NCBI GenBank assembly: GCA_947632625.1
Contig: CANRPZ010000027.1
Coordinates: forward strand, 1 to 13,313
From: an uncultured Bacilli bacterium
GTDB lineage: Bacteria > Bacillota_I > Bacilli_A > RF39 > UBA660
Direction: 5' to 3'
DNA length: 13,313 nt
The position numbers were made by a program, and so were the translations under genes. The notes beneath the pieces were generated by a model that was not told the DNA's origin, made no database searches, and was given only the letters and a program-made list of their open reading frames with translations. Positions 7,901 to 13,313 of the stretch are shown piece by piece. Numbering within the stretch: position 1 is the first letter of the stretch; each line of letters starts with the position of its first letter.

Positions 7901-8005
7901 ATATTTTCTATGAGTAGTTCTGATATGAAAGAAAAATATGGTCTATCATTTGAAGAATTATTAAATGAGTATAACTTAAAAGATCAAAAAGGTAAAGGTT
8001 TCTAA
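4961..8005 (+). CDS. Superfamily 2 DEAD/DEAH-type helicase with SAP-like motif and six helicase-associated (HA) repeats
   Basis: The start is ATG 4961, giving 1014 residues; an ATG at 4928 in frame would overlap the upstream gene deeply and lacks a ribosome site. RecA-like domain 1 has Walker A ATGTGKS (38-44), the DEFH box (118-121) and motif III GMTAY (146-150). Domain 2 has NEGIHAPNID (338-347) and motif VI QLGRA (364-368). This is the ResIII-like organisation of type III restriction or UvrB-type helicases. Residues about 385-415 look like a SAP/HeH DNA-binding motif (IEELMKMCKKRNIPVKENTS). From Trp485 to about 925 run six HA repeats, presumed tri-helical DNA-binding units. The last 90 residues are a helical tail. 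No nuclease or methylase domain is visible, so this is probably a DNA translocase or remodeller rather than a complete restriction enzyme. Such HA-repeat helicases are frequent in Bacillota accessory DNA; their function is not established. Confidence 0.9.
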   Translation: MNNNKFQTVGLYNHNAASYKKIKSAFENGEDVVGIVHATGTGKSYNALQLAYDNKDKKIVYVVPSNGIIEHIKKIIEDNPNLDLKRDFPNLEFRTYQSFVSLSKEEIRDINCDLLILDEFHHIGAPVWGARINTMIETHPRIKIFGMTAYTIRDRGTSYERDMANSDTDELFSSKIKSRYDLCDAMIDGVLPKPIYKSAYTNLYDLESKLEERVQRLDASKKEYQEYMSILLDVKRRIHEAPSIPNILRKNIKPNGKYIYFCPPCVEDGTNDIETIKKQAIEWFKQFVPEENIIFYTSTSDMGEEGKLNRDAFYDDVTLDGEKVDNKLRIMFAINQYNEGIHAPNIDGVIMGRGTTSDIVYFEQLGRALAVRGNTKDMFLKLEKHSIEELMKMCKKRNIPVKENTSKEKLIEKLIAPVVIDLTNNYNFIKELENNLKNRTKDIQSRRLNNYRDIKIRDASFDIEIENQNLFEMLRYVYDRLIKTWEDYYEIAKAYYEHYNNLEIPIYFKTNDGFTYDENGIKLGAWISRQRLNFSDLSQERQQLLQSIGFILNVNEENWQKNYELAKNYYEKHRNLEIPQNFKTNDGFTYDENGIKLGAWISRQRTSFLDLSQKKQQLLQSIGFVLNPRDKNWQKNYELVKNYYEKHRNLEIPQNFKTNDGFTYDENGTKLGIWINKQRLNFSDLSQERQKLLQSIGFVLNLRDKNWQRNYQLAKNYYEKHGNLEIPQNFKTKDGFTYDENGTSLGTWISNQRKNFLVLSQENQQLLHTIGFILNPHDKNWQRNYQLAKNYYETHGNLEIPQSFNTNDGFTYDENGIKLGTWISRQRLNFSDLSQENQQLLHTIGFIILSPRDKNWQRNYQLAKNYYEKHGNLEVPFKFKTKDGFTYDENGTKLGIWINNQRARVNPESEKGKYLLSIGMQWNITQNMEKIANLCKVYNINQIKNKSILNHISIQELQSKIEFLNSNNIPIVDENGLLMDIFSMSSSDMKEKYGLSFEELLNEYNLKDQKGKGF
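6413..7735 (+). repeat. Six tandem 74-codon HA repeats within the helicase
   Basis: Units begin at the Trp codon at 6413, 6635, 6857, 7079, 7301 and 7526. The spacing is 222, 222, 222, 222 and 225 bases; unit 5 has one extra codon (IIL instead of IL). The consensus runs NWQ-NY-LAKNYYEKH-NLEIP, then FKTNDGFTYDENG, LG-WI--QR, LSQE-QQLL and IGF. Units share long identical DNA stretches. Units 1, 2, 3 and 5 share one synonymous form around ACGAATGACGGATTTAC, whereas units 4 and 6 share another (ACAAAGGATGGATTTACTTA). This mosaic pattern suggests recent expansion with exchange between units. Unit 6 diverges at its C-terminal end, as terminal repeats often do. Confidence 0.93.
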
Positions 8006-8006
8006 T

Positions 8007-8330
8007 ATGTTTTTAGATAAGTATTTAAATTCTACTTATTTAGATCTAGTTTATAGCAATTATAATAAAGAATATTTAAATGGATTAAATTAAGAGAATT
8101 TTAATAAAGTTTATTTATTATTAGAAAGTTATAATTTTTACTTTATGGATGATATAATTTTAAAATATTTGGAATTATTTGAAATTGAAGAAAAGTATGT
8201 TCTACTCGCTATTTGTGATATTAAATTTGTTTTAGGGGATGATTTTGTAAAACAAATAGGGGAAAACATGGTATTAATTGATAAAATGATAGAAATAGCG
8301 ATTCATTACAGTGAGAAAGATAATAAGTAA
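8007..8330 (+). pseudogene. Small unknown gene interrupted by an in-frame TAA
   Basis: An ATG at 8007 sits one base after the helicase stop and encodes MFLDKYLNSTYLDLVYSNYN and so on for 28 residues until TAA 8091-8093. The same frame then stays open and protein-like through ATG 8145 to the stop at 8328-8330. Without the TAA the product would be about 107 residues, acidic and helical, reading continuously across the stop (NGLN, stop, ENFNKVYLLLESYNF). The simplest explanation is a nonsense mutation, for example GAA to TAA. The alternative is that the 61-residue downstream piece from ATG 8145 is a separate gene, but no good Shine-Dalgarno precedes 8145. No family is recognised. The position directly behind the helicase suggests it was a third member of that operon. 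Confidence 0.6.
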
Positions 8331-8353
8331 TGGAAAAATATGGTTATTTCATG

Positions 8354-8359
8354 TATAAT
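8354..8359 (+). promoter_or_regulatory. -10 box for the AriA/AriB pair
   Basis: TATAAT, preceded by ATG, lies 26 bases before the ATG at 8386. It is followed by a strong AGGAGG at 8375-8380. The -35 region is poor. An own promoter separates this pair from the helicase operon. Confidence 0.5.
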
Positions 8360-8385
8360 CAAGTAATAGAGAAGAGGAGGAGATT

Positions 8386-9777
8386 ATGAATAGTAAACCA
8401 TTTATTAAAAGATTTCAGATTAAAGAATTATTTGGAATTTATAATGTTGATATCCCATTTGATAATAATATAAATATTTTTGTAGGTGAAAACGGATTAG
8501 GTAAAACTACAATTTTAAATTGTATAAATTATGTTTTTCAATGTGATTCCGATAACTTATATAATATAAATTTCAAAAAAATTATAGTAACTTTTAGAAA
8601 CAATTCTAAAGTTGAAATTAATCATGATGATTTATTGACCGATACAATGCTAGATTTAGATATTAGAAGACGACATTTCATGTATAGTTCTGATGAAACA
8701 GAATATGATCAAATGTCAGTAGTTTCAATAGTAAAAAGGATATATAGAGAAATTACAAAACGTAGTTCAGAAGAAATATCGCTTCCTGAAATGACTATGA
8801 TGATTATGAGAAGATTGCGTCCAAATATAGATATAACTAGGCTTCAAATTGAAAAAATCATAAATGAAATTGAAAGTACTTTAGATAATGATTGGGAAGA
8901 GGTAATTCGTAAAGAGGTAATAAATAATATAATTTACCTGCCAACATATAGAAGAATTGAAGAAGATTTTAACAAATGTATGAATAACGATATTAGATAT
9001 CGTAATGATATAATGAAAAAAATCTCAAACTTACAATTTGGTATGAATGATGTTGAACAACTTATAAAGAAAACTTGTGATGAATTAAAAAATAGTACTA
9101 ATGAAGGATTTAAAGAGATGACAAGTAATTTATTAAAAAACTATGTTTCAATGTTAAAAAATAAATCTAAAAAACAAAATGTTTCAAGAACAAAAATAGA
9201 AGAATCTAAATTAAGAATTGTATTTGAAAGATTAGCCGATAAAATTGATGAAGAAGTAAAAAAATCTATTATTGAGCTATTAAATCAAAGTGAAATCAAT
9301 GATTTTGAATATAGTTATTTAGTTACAATTATTAATAATTTACTTGAAATATATGAAAAAACCAAAAATACAGATGAAAGTTTGGATAATTTTGTTAGAG
9401 TTTGTAATAAATATTTAGAAAATAATTCATTCAAATATGATCCATTTAAAATTGAATGTACTCTTATTCAAGAATATGGTGGAGACCCAATAGAATTTAA
9501 AAATCTTTCTTCAGGTGAGAAACAAATAGTGTCACTATTTTCAAAATTATATTTATCTAAAGATTCCAAAAATATAATATTATTTGATGAACCAGAGCTT
9601 TCTTTATCTATTATATGGCAATCAAAACTTTTACCTGATATTATAGAATCAAACAAATGCGGATTCATGATAGTTATTACCCATTCACCTTTTATTTTTG
9701 ATAATAATTTTAAAGAATATACAAAGGATATTAAAAATTATATTACACCTATAAAAGAAAAAATTGTTGTTGCTTAA
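8386..9777 (+). CDS. ariA: AAA/ABC-type ATPase, AriA-like subunit of a PARIS anti-phage system
   Basis: This 463-residue protein has an N-terminal Walker A GENGLGKTT (34-42), a long helical insertion (about 110-350) and the ABC signature LSSGEKQ (374-380). Walker B is IILFDEPE (397-404, Asp401 and Glu402), and the switch His is in THSPF (His433). That is the OLD/AAA_15-AAA_21 arrangement. The TAA stop overlaps the ATG of the next gene by one base, and the next gene encodes a DUF4435 protein. An AAA ATPase followed by DUF4435 is the defining pair of PARIS, in which AriA oligomers hold AriB inactive until a phage anti-restriction protein such as Ocr is sensed. The strong AGGAGG at 8375-8380 supports the start. 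An OLD- or RloC-like ATPase is the alternative, but no nuclease domain is fused here, so the partner must supply activity. Confidence 0.78.
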   Translation: MNSKPFIKRFQIKELFGIYNVDIPFDNNINIFVGENGLGKTTILNCINYVFQCDSDNLYNINFKKIIVTFRNNSKVEINHDDLLTDTMLDLDIRRRHFMYSSDETEYDQMSVVSIVKRIYREITKRSSEEISLPEMTMMIMRRLRPNIDITRLQIEKIINEIESTLDNDWEEVIRKEVINNIIYLPTYRRIEEDFNKCMNNDIRYRNDIMKKISNLQFGMNDVEQLIKKTCDELKNSTNEGFKEMTSNLLKNYVSMLKNKSKKQNVSRTKIEESKLRIVFERLADKIDEEVKKSIIELLNQSEINDFEYSYLVTIINNLLEIYEKTKNTDESLDNFVRVCNKYLENNSFKYDPFKIECTLIQEYGGDPIEFKNLSSGEKQIVSLFSKLYLSKDSKNIILFDEPELSLSIIWQSKLLPDIIESNKCGFMIVITHSPFIFDNNFKEYTKDIKNYITPIKEKIVVA

Positions 9778-10727
9778 TGAAGAATGATTTAGTAGATATT
9801 ATGTCAAAATCAGTAGGAAAAGATGTTGCAGTATTTCAAAAGTTTTTGTTAGAATACGATAATTACAATAATACTTTATTTTATTTTGTAGAAGGAGAAG
9901 ATTTTTGCTATTATCAGCCAAGAATTAAACAATATACAAAATCAATTGATGTTGTGAATTATAGATGTGATGGCAAACACAATGTTATAGGTGTATACGA
10001 ATTAATAAAAAAGAAACTAAAAGTAAAAAAAAGTAATGCAATGATGTTTTTTGTAGACCGAGATTATAATTTTGACAATGTACCTACAGGCATTTATGTC
10101 ACGGATTTTTATTCAATCGAAAATTTTTATCTAAATAAAGATACTATTAAAGAAATAATAGAAAATTTTATGGAAATTAACAAACATAGCGACAATTACA
10201 AATGCAGTTTAAATTATTTTAAAAAAACATATTCTGAATATAGCAAATTTGCAGTAAGACTGAATGCTTTTTATTATACTATAAGAGAATATGAAAAGAT
10301 AAATGGAAAATCTAGAGCTGATTTAGGATTGGTCAAGTTTTCGAAATTTATAGAAGAGGATAGTTTAGATAATTTTTCTATGTTGAACTTTTCTTATGAA
10401 CAATTATTAAAGATGTATAAAATTAATTATGATATACCACTTGAACAATTTAAAAAGAATGAATTGTTATTCGATAAAAATAATCACAAAAATTTTAGAG
10501 GAAAATTTGAACTAGATTATTTAAAGTGGTTTTTAAATCGTTTAAGAATTGCAATTAAAGAAGGAAAATATGATTTTAACAAAGATATAGTGTGCAATTA
10601 TGATTTTTGTGTAGATGTAATGAAAGTATTAAGTATATATGCTTATACTCCTTTATCACTTAAAGAATATATAATTCAAAATATAAGTAGTATTATAAAT
10701 TCAGAAATTTTGAACGGTGTTATGTAA
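9777..10727 (+). CDS. ariB: DUF4435 / TOPRIM-like nuclease, AriB-like effector of a PARIS anti-phage system
   Basis: This 316-residue protein has the DUF4435 landmarks: YFVEGEDFCYY with acidic Glu39, Glu41 and Asp42; CDGKHNVI (64-71); FFVDRDYN with Asp94 and Asp96 (91-98); and TDFYSIENFYL (109-119). These acidic residues are the expected metal site of a TOPRIM-type fold. The C-terminal half (about 130-316) is helical and poorly conserved, probably the ATPase contact and target-selection part. It overlaps the ATPase gene by one base (TAATG), so translation is coupled. Known PARIS AriB is released as an active dimer and cuts a host tRNA to abort infection; that activity is inferred here. A terminator follows. 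No stand-alone regulator is visible. Confidence 0.78.
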   Translation: MKNDLVDIMSKSVGKDVAVFQKFLLEYDNYNNTLFYFVEGEDFCYYQPRIKQYTKSIDVVNYRCDGKHNVIGVYELIKKKLKVKKSNAMMFFVDRDYNFDNVPTGIYVTDFYSIENFYLNKDTIKEIIENFMEINKHSDNYKCSLNYFKKTYSEYSKFAVRLNAFYYTIREYEKINGKSRADLGLVKFSKFIEEDSLDNFSMLNFSYEQLLKMYKINYDIPLEQFKKNELLFDKNNHKNFRGKFELDYLKWFLNRLRIAIKEGKYDFNKDIVCNYDFCVDVMKVLSIYAYTPLSLKEYIIQNISSIINSEILNGVM

Positions 10728-10767
10728 TTTTATTTGTTAGTCCCAAAAGGAGTGCTCTTTGGAATGT

Positions 10768-10802
10768 AAAACTGCGACGATAAAGTGTCGTAGTCTTTTT
10801 TT
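10768..10802 (+). terminator. Terminator after the AriA/AriB operon
   Basis: ACTGCGACG (10771-10779) pairs with TGTCGTAGT (10786-10794), with wobble pairs, around a six-base loop. CTTTTTTT follows at 10795-10802. The converging lipoprotein gene stops at 10811, so the hairpin may serve both strands. Confidence 0.8.
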
Positions 10803-10810
10803 GAAAGTTT

Positions 10811-11845
10811 TTATTTTTTTATCAATATTTCCGGATACTCATTAGCAACTTTTTCTGCTGAAATGTATTTATTTTCTAAAGCATATTTAAGAGACATGAT
10901 TTGATTATTTAACATAAATTTGATTGCTATTTCGTTTGTATTATCACTTTTTAAATAATAGCTATTTTTATTATCACTATAAATTAATTGCTCTTTTTGG
11001 CTCTCACTCTCTCTATAATCTAAAATGTTATAAAATATATAGTCTGTTTCTTCTTCAATGATTTTTCTTAAATCTGTATTATTGGAAATTAAATAATAAC
11101 AACCATTTATACTTTTTGGAATCAATCTATAACCATCACGCCAAATAAATATTGTATCAATTAAATTATTATCTTTGTCATACATTTCAAATTCAAATGA
11201 GTAATTATCTGCTAAACAAGCATCTCCAGAACGTTTGCTACTAGAAATAGCATTTAAGATTTCTGATAATTTTTCTTTATTACTTATTGTTCCTAATTCT
11301 TTTTGGTTAGATTTTATAACAACTTTTGCAGTATTATTTATTTTATTTAATGTATTATCTGGTATTGGTTTACTATCTTCTGTAGTATTCTTAACTATAC
11401 ATTTGCTAACAACATCTTTAAAATCAACATCATTGTTTTCTTTATGAATATAAATTGTAGGGGTTAAAGGACTTTCATATGTTTGGTATACAGAAAATTT
11501 GTCAGAAAAATATTTGTCAAAATCTTTCATTACATTAGATTCATAAGTTCCATTTTTAGGAAAAACCATCATATAAATATTATCTGGATGATTACTAGCA
11601 TATACTCCCTTATAATAGGCAATTTTATCTTGATCGTTATTTTTTATTTCACTTAAAGGAATTTCAATTAAATCATCCGTTTCGGATACAAGATAGCCAC
11701 CTAATTGACTTTCTAAACATTGCATTAATTTTTTATCATAATCCTCTGTTGTTGGCTTAATTGGTTCTTGATTTTTATTGTCACAACCTATAGCTCCCAA
11801 AGTTATAATGCTAAATATAAAAATTGATAATAGTTTTTTTGGCAT
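10811..11845 (-). CDS. Secreted lipoprotein of unknown function
   Basis: The preferred start is the ATG at 11845, because GAGG at 11854-11857 then lies eight bases away; an ATG two codons upstream (11851) is only two bases from it. The 344-residue product begins PKKLLSIFIFSIITLGAIGC. That is a positively charged, hydrophobic lipoprotein signal, with lipidated Cys expected at residue 21 or so. The mature protein has two parts. The first (about 35-150) has features loosely like DUF4358 lipoproteins (YYKGVYASNHPDNIYMMVFP). The second (about 170-260) has VVIKSNQKELGTISNKEKL and FIWRDGYRLIP. Both family guesses are weak. Two mature-part cysteines (GDACLADN, NGCYYL) flank the second part and may pair. 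It is the last gene of a minus-strand operon, 40 bases after the small gene upstream, and may be the membrane-anchored component working with the protease. Confidence 0.85.
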   Translation of the reverse strand: MPKKLLSIFIFSIITLGAIGCDNKNQEPIKPTTEDYDKKLMQCLESQLGGYLVSETDDLIEIPLSEIKNNDQDKIAYYKGVYASNHPDNIYMMVFPKNGTYESNVMKDFDKYFSDKFSVYQTYESPLTPTIYIHKENNDVDFKDVVSKCIVKNTTEDSKPIPDNTLNKINNTAKVVIKSNQKELGTISNKEKLSEILNAISSSKRSGDACLADNYSFEFEMYDKDNNLIDTIFIWRDGYRLIPKSINGCYYLISNNTDLRKIIEEETDYIFYNILDYRESESQKEQLIYSDNKNSYYLKSDNTNEIAIKFMLNNQIMSLKYALENKYISAEKVANEYPEILIKK

Positions 11846-11885
11846 AATCATTTCCTCATTTTAAAAGATTGTTATTTGTTTTTCT

Positions 11886-12248
11886 TTATTGATAGTATAA
11901 TAAAGAGACTTGGTTATTTAGTGTTGTTCCTGTAATATTATAACAAGCCATTGAACCACTTTTTTTATCATAAACAAATTGTTCAGATGCAGGTTCACTT
12001 GTTCCTGCGGCTACGAAAACATTAATTCTTACTTGAGAACCATCGGGTATAGGAGAATCGTGTAATAAATCGACTGTTCTTTCAGCAAATTGTAAAACAT
12101 CTCTGTATCCAGGGGTAAACCAAGTTTTCCATTGAGCTTCATAACTTACGTCCCCTTTGTCATCTGTTTGTTTTTCACGATACTCAATTACGATTTGGGC
12201 AACAAAGGCACCACCATTTAAAAGTTTAAAGTAACGTACGTTTTTCAT
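11886..12248 (-). CDS. Small unknown protein coupled to the trypsin-like protease
   Basis: The start is ATG 12248. An in-frame GTG at 12257 lies inside the protease gene with no room for a ribosome site, whereas AAGGAAGG sits about eight bases before the ATG. The 120-residue product has no signal peptide or membrane segment. Its segments look like a compact beta sandwich: RYFKLLNGGAFVAQIVIEY (5-23), YEAQWKTWFTPGY (36-48), SQVRINVFVAAG (71-82) and SMACYNITGTTLNNQVSLL (99-117). I do not recognise a family. The protease stop and this start are one base apart, so the pair is translationally coupled. It could be an inhibitor, chaperone or substrate of the protease. Its GC content is visibly higher than that of the island genes. 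Confidence 0.78.
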   Translation of the reverse strand: MKNVRYFKLLNGGAFVAQIVIEYREKQTDDKGDVSYEAQWKTWFTPGYRDVLQFAERTVDLLHDSPIPDGSQVRINVFVAAGTSEPASEQFVYDKKSGSMACYNITGTTLNNQVSLLYYQ

Positions 12249-12249
12249 T

Positions 12250-13074
12250 TTATTCACCTTCCTTTGTTAGTGATACGGTATATTGGTATAAGTTATCAAA
12301 TTCTGAATCAAATACAGGAGATAATAAAACGTTAGGGGTTTTTAAAGTTGTTGATGCTCCATTTAAGCCGACTACTGTTTCATTGTCTTCTAACACCCAT
12401 GGTCCTCCTGAACACCCTGTAAGCATTCGATTGCCAGGCAATCGCCATAAATTGTTCCCTGATTTACTTACAGAACCATTGATAAAAACCATTTGGGCCC
12501 CTTCAAAGAAATTACCTGGATAGCCAAAGGCATTTACTGTTTTGTTGGTTAAATCCATATTTATAGCATATTGCAGTGGTTTCGAAACGTTTGAATTTGA
12601 AGAAAGAATAGCAAAAGCATAGTCCCATCTACGGCTTTTTTCTTTTACCCAATTTTCTTTTACAATAATTTTTTTAAAAGCAATATCTTCTGCTGATGAT
12701 TCTCCTGAATAGCAACGAGAAAAAAGAAAATTTTCAGCGATGTCTCCGGTTTTGCTATCTTGGACGCAATGTGCAGCTGTTAAAAGAATGTTATTTTGCC
12801 CTACAATACTAGCACTGCCAACAAAATCTTTGTTGTCTAAAGTAAAAAATAATTTTCCCCCGGCTTCAAAAGGCCTTTGGGTTAAATTGGCTTGTTTTGG
12901 TTCTGTTGCTGATGCATTTTCCCCTCCATCTAGGCCAAGTTCTGGTTCAAATAATGCATCTATCGCCATTGCATTCTTTTTTCGCTCCGGTGTCCAATAA
13001 CTTAAAATTTGTTCAGGTGATAAATTTAGATTGTCTAATTCAAAAGTGTTTATATTTGATAAATTGGTATTCAT
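12250..13074 (-). CDS. Trypsin-like (S1/V8-type) serine protease without a signal peptide
   Basis: The start is ATG 13074, preceded by GGGAGGAGGA six bases upstream. A TTG at 13092 in frame lies on the ribosome site itself and is rejected. The 274-residue protein has the S1 triad: His102 in LLTAAHCV, Asp151 in RRWDYAFAIL, and Ser222 in GCSGGPW. Residues 1-70 form an N-terminal extension with ILSYWTPERKKNA (23-35), a motif I associate with propeptides of secreted V8-like proteases. Yet there is no N-terminal hydrophobic segment, so classical secretion is unlikely. The enzyme may act in the cytoplasm, in a spore, or leave by another route. Cys103 and Cys121 could form a disulfide. It is the first gene of a three-gene operon with a good promoter. 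The specificity (glutamyl or other) cannot be read from the sequence. Confidence 0.9.
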   Translation of the reverse strand: MNTNLSNINTFELDNLNLSPEQILSYWTPERKKNAMAIDALFEPELGLDGGENASATEPKQANLTQRPFEAGGKLFFTLDNKDFVGSASIVGQNNILLTAAHCVQDSKTGDIAENFLFSRCYSGESSAEDIAFKKIIVKENWVKEKSRRWDYAFAILSSNSNVSKPLQYAINMDLTNKTVNAFGYPGNFFEGAQMVFINGSVSKSGNNLWRLPGNRMLTGCSGGPWVLEDNETVVGLNGASTTLKTPNVLLSPVFDSEFDNLYQYTVSLTKEGE

Positions 13075-13102
13075 TTGTTTTCCTCCTCCCAATCTTAATT
13101 CA

Positions 13103-13131
13103 ATTATATCGTGGTATTTTTAGAAAAGCAA
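13103..13131 (-). promoter_or_regulatory. Sigma-A type promoter of the protease operon
   Basis: On the minus strand there is a -35 TTGCTT (13131-13126), a spacer of exactly 17 bases and a perfect -10 TATAAT (13108-13103). The start codon is 28 bases further on. This is the clearest canonical promoter in the window and fits housekeeping expression. Confidence 0.78.
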
Positions 13132-13267
13132 TTTGTTCAAAGATGGGTTGTCACTTTGTTTTCAAATTCTATGAGGCATTCTATCATTTACGTTTCTTTT
13201 ATCTCGAATTAGAAAAAATTTTTTCTATAAAATTGTTTTTGAGTTTCCGTAAAAAATAAAAGAAAAT

Positions 13268-13307
13268 AAAAAATCAGAAGAATGTTGAAAACTTTTTCTG
13301 ATTTTTT
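13268..13307. terminator. Bidirectional rho-independent terminator
   Basis: AAAAAATCAGAA (13268-13279) is a perfect inverted repeat of TTCTGATTTTTT (13296-13307), with a 16-base loop. The A and T runs make it usable on both strands. Between 13132 and 13267 I see no convincing gene. The hairpin probably closes a transcript arriving from the right of the window. Confidence 0.75.
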
Positions 13308-13313
13308 GCTTAA

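Noticed and set aside
4961..8005. A complete type III restriction enzyme
   Set aside because: There is ResIII-like helicase homology, but no endonuclease motif in the protein and no Mod methyltransferase nearby.
12897..13259. A plus-strand gene over the protease 5' end, and a 38-codon frame from ATG 13142
   Set aside because: The long frame mostly mirrors the protease on the other strand; the short one lacks a good ribosome site and looks like low-complexity AT-rich sequence.

Overview
The window reads as a low-GC Bacillota chromosome, possibly an Erysipelotrichia- or Bacilli-like gut or host-associated species. The evidence is strongly AT-rich coding sequence, purine-rich Shine-Dalgarno sites (GGAGG), many extended -10 (TGnTATAAT-like) promoters, a Gly-X-Y collagen-like protein and a Gram-positive type lipoprotein. 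TGA acts as a stop and Trp is TGG, so the genetic code looks standard. The species cannot be named from this sequence.

Layout. (1) 1-929: 3' part of a collagen-like surface protein. (2) 1040-2981: a tight two-gene operon of a radical SAM/SPASM enzyme and a protein of the phage 'HMUDK_hel' / alpha-glutamyl-putrescinyl-thymine pyrophosphorylase (aGPT-PPlase) family. Related proteins act in thymidine hypermodification of phage DNA. (3) 3049-4065, minus strand: an unrecognised 338-residue protein converging on that operon across a shared terminator. (4) 4207-4567: a small unknown gene split by a +1 frame change at A7 tracts. (5) 4711-8005: a small beta-rich protein overlapping a superfamily 2 helicase with a SAP-like motif and six near-identical 74-residue helicase-associated (HA) repeats. 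(6) 8007-8330: a small gene interrupted by an in-frame TAA. (7) 8386-10727: a one-base-overlapping pair of ABC-type AAA ATPase and DUF4435 protein, the architecture of the PARIS anti-phage system (AriA/AriB). (8) 10811-13074, minus strand: a three-gene operon reading trypsin-like protease, small unknown protein, lipoprotein, from a clear sigma-A type promoter at 13103-13131.

Interpretation. The segment from about 1000 to 10730 looks like an AT-rich accessory or defence island between genes of more ordinary composition (the collagen-like gene on the left, the protease operon on the right). PARIS is an established defence system that detects phage anti-restriction proteins; the ATPase scaffold releases a TOPRIM-type nuclease. 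The helicase operon has the domain logic of a DNA-translocating accessory system, but its function is unknown. The radical SAM plus aGPT-PPlase-like operon is the best candidate for something undescribed: a chromosomal mini-pathway that may modify a thymine- or hydroxymethyluracil-type base, found here without the phage replication genes that normally accompany it. Two small genes beside the helicase are broken, which fits fast turnover in such islands.

I saw no rRNA, tRNA, CRISPR array, transposase or integrase. No gene-free stretch exceeds 300 bases.
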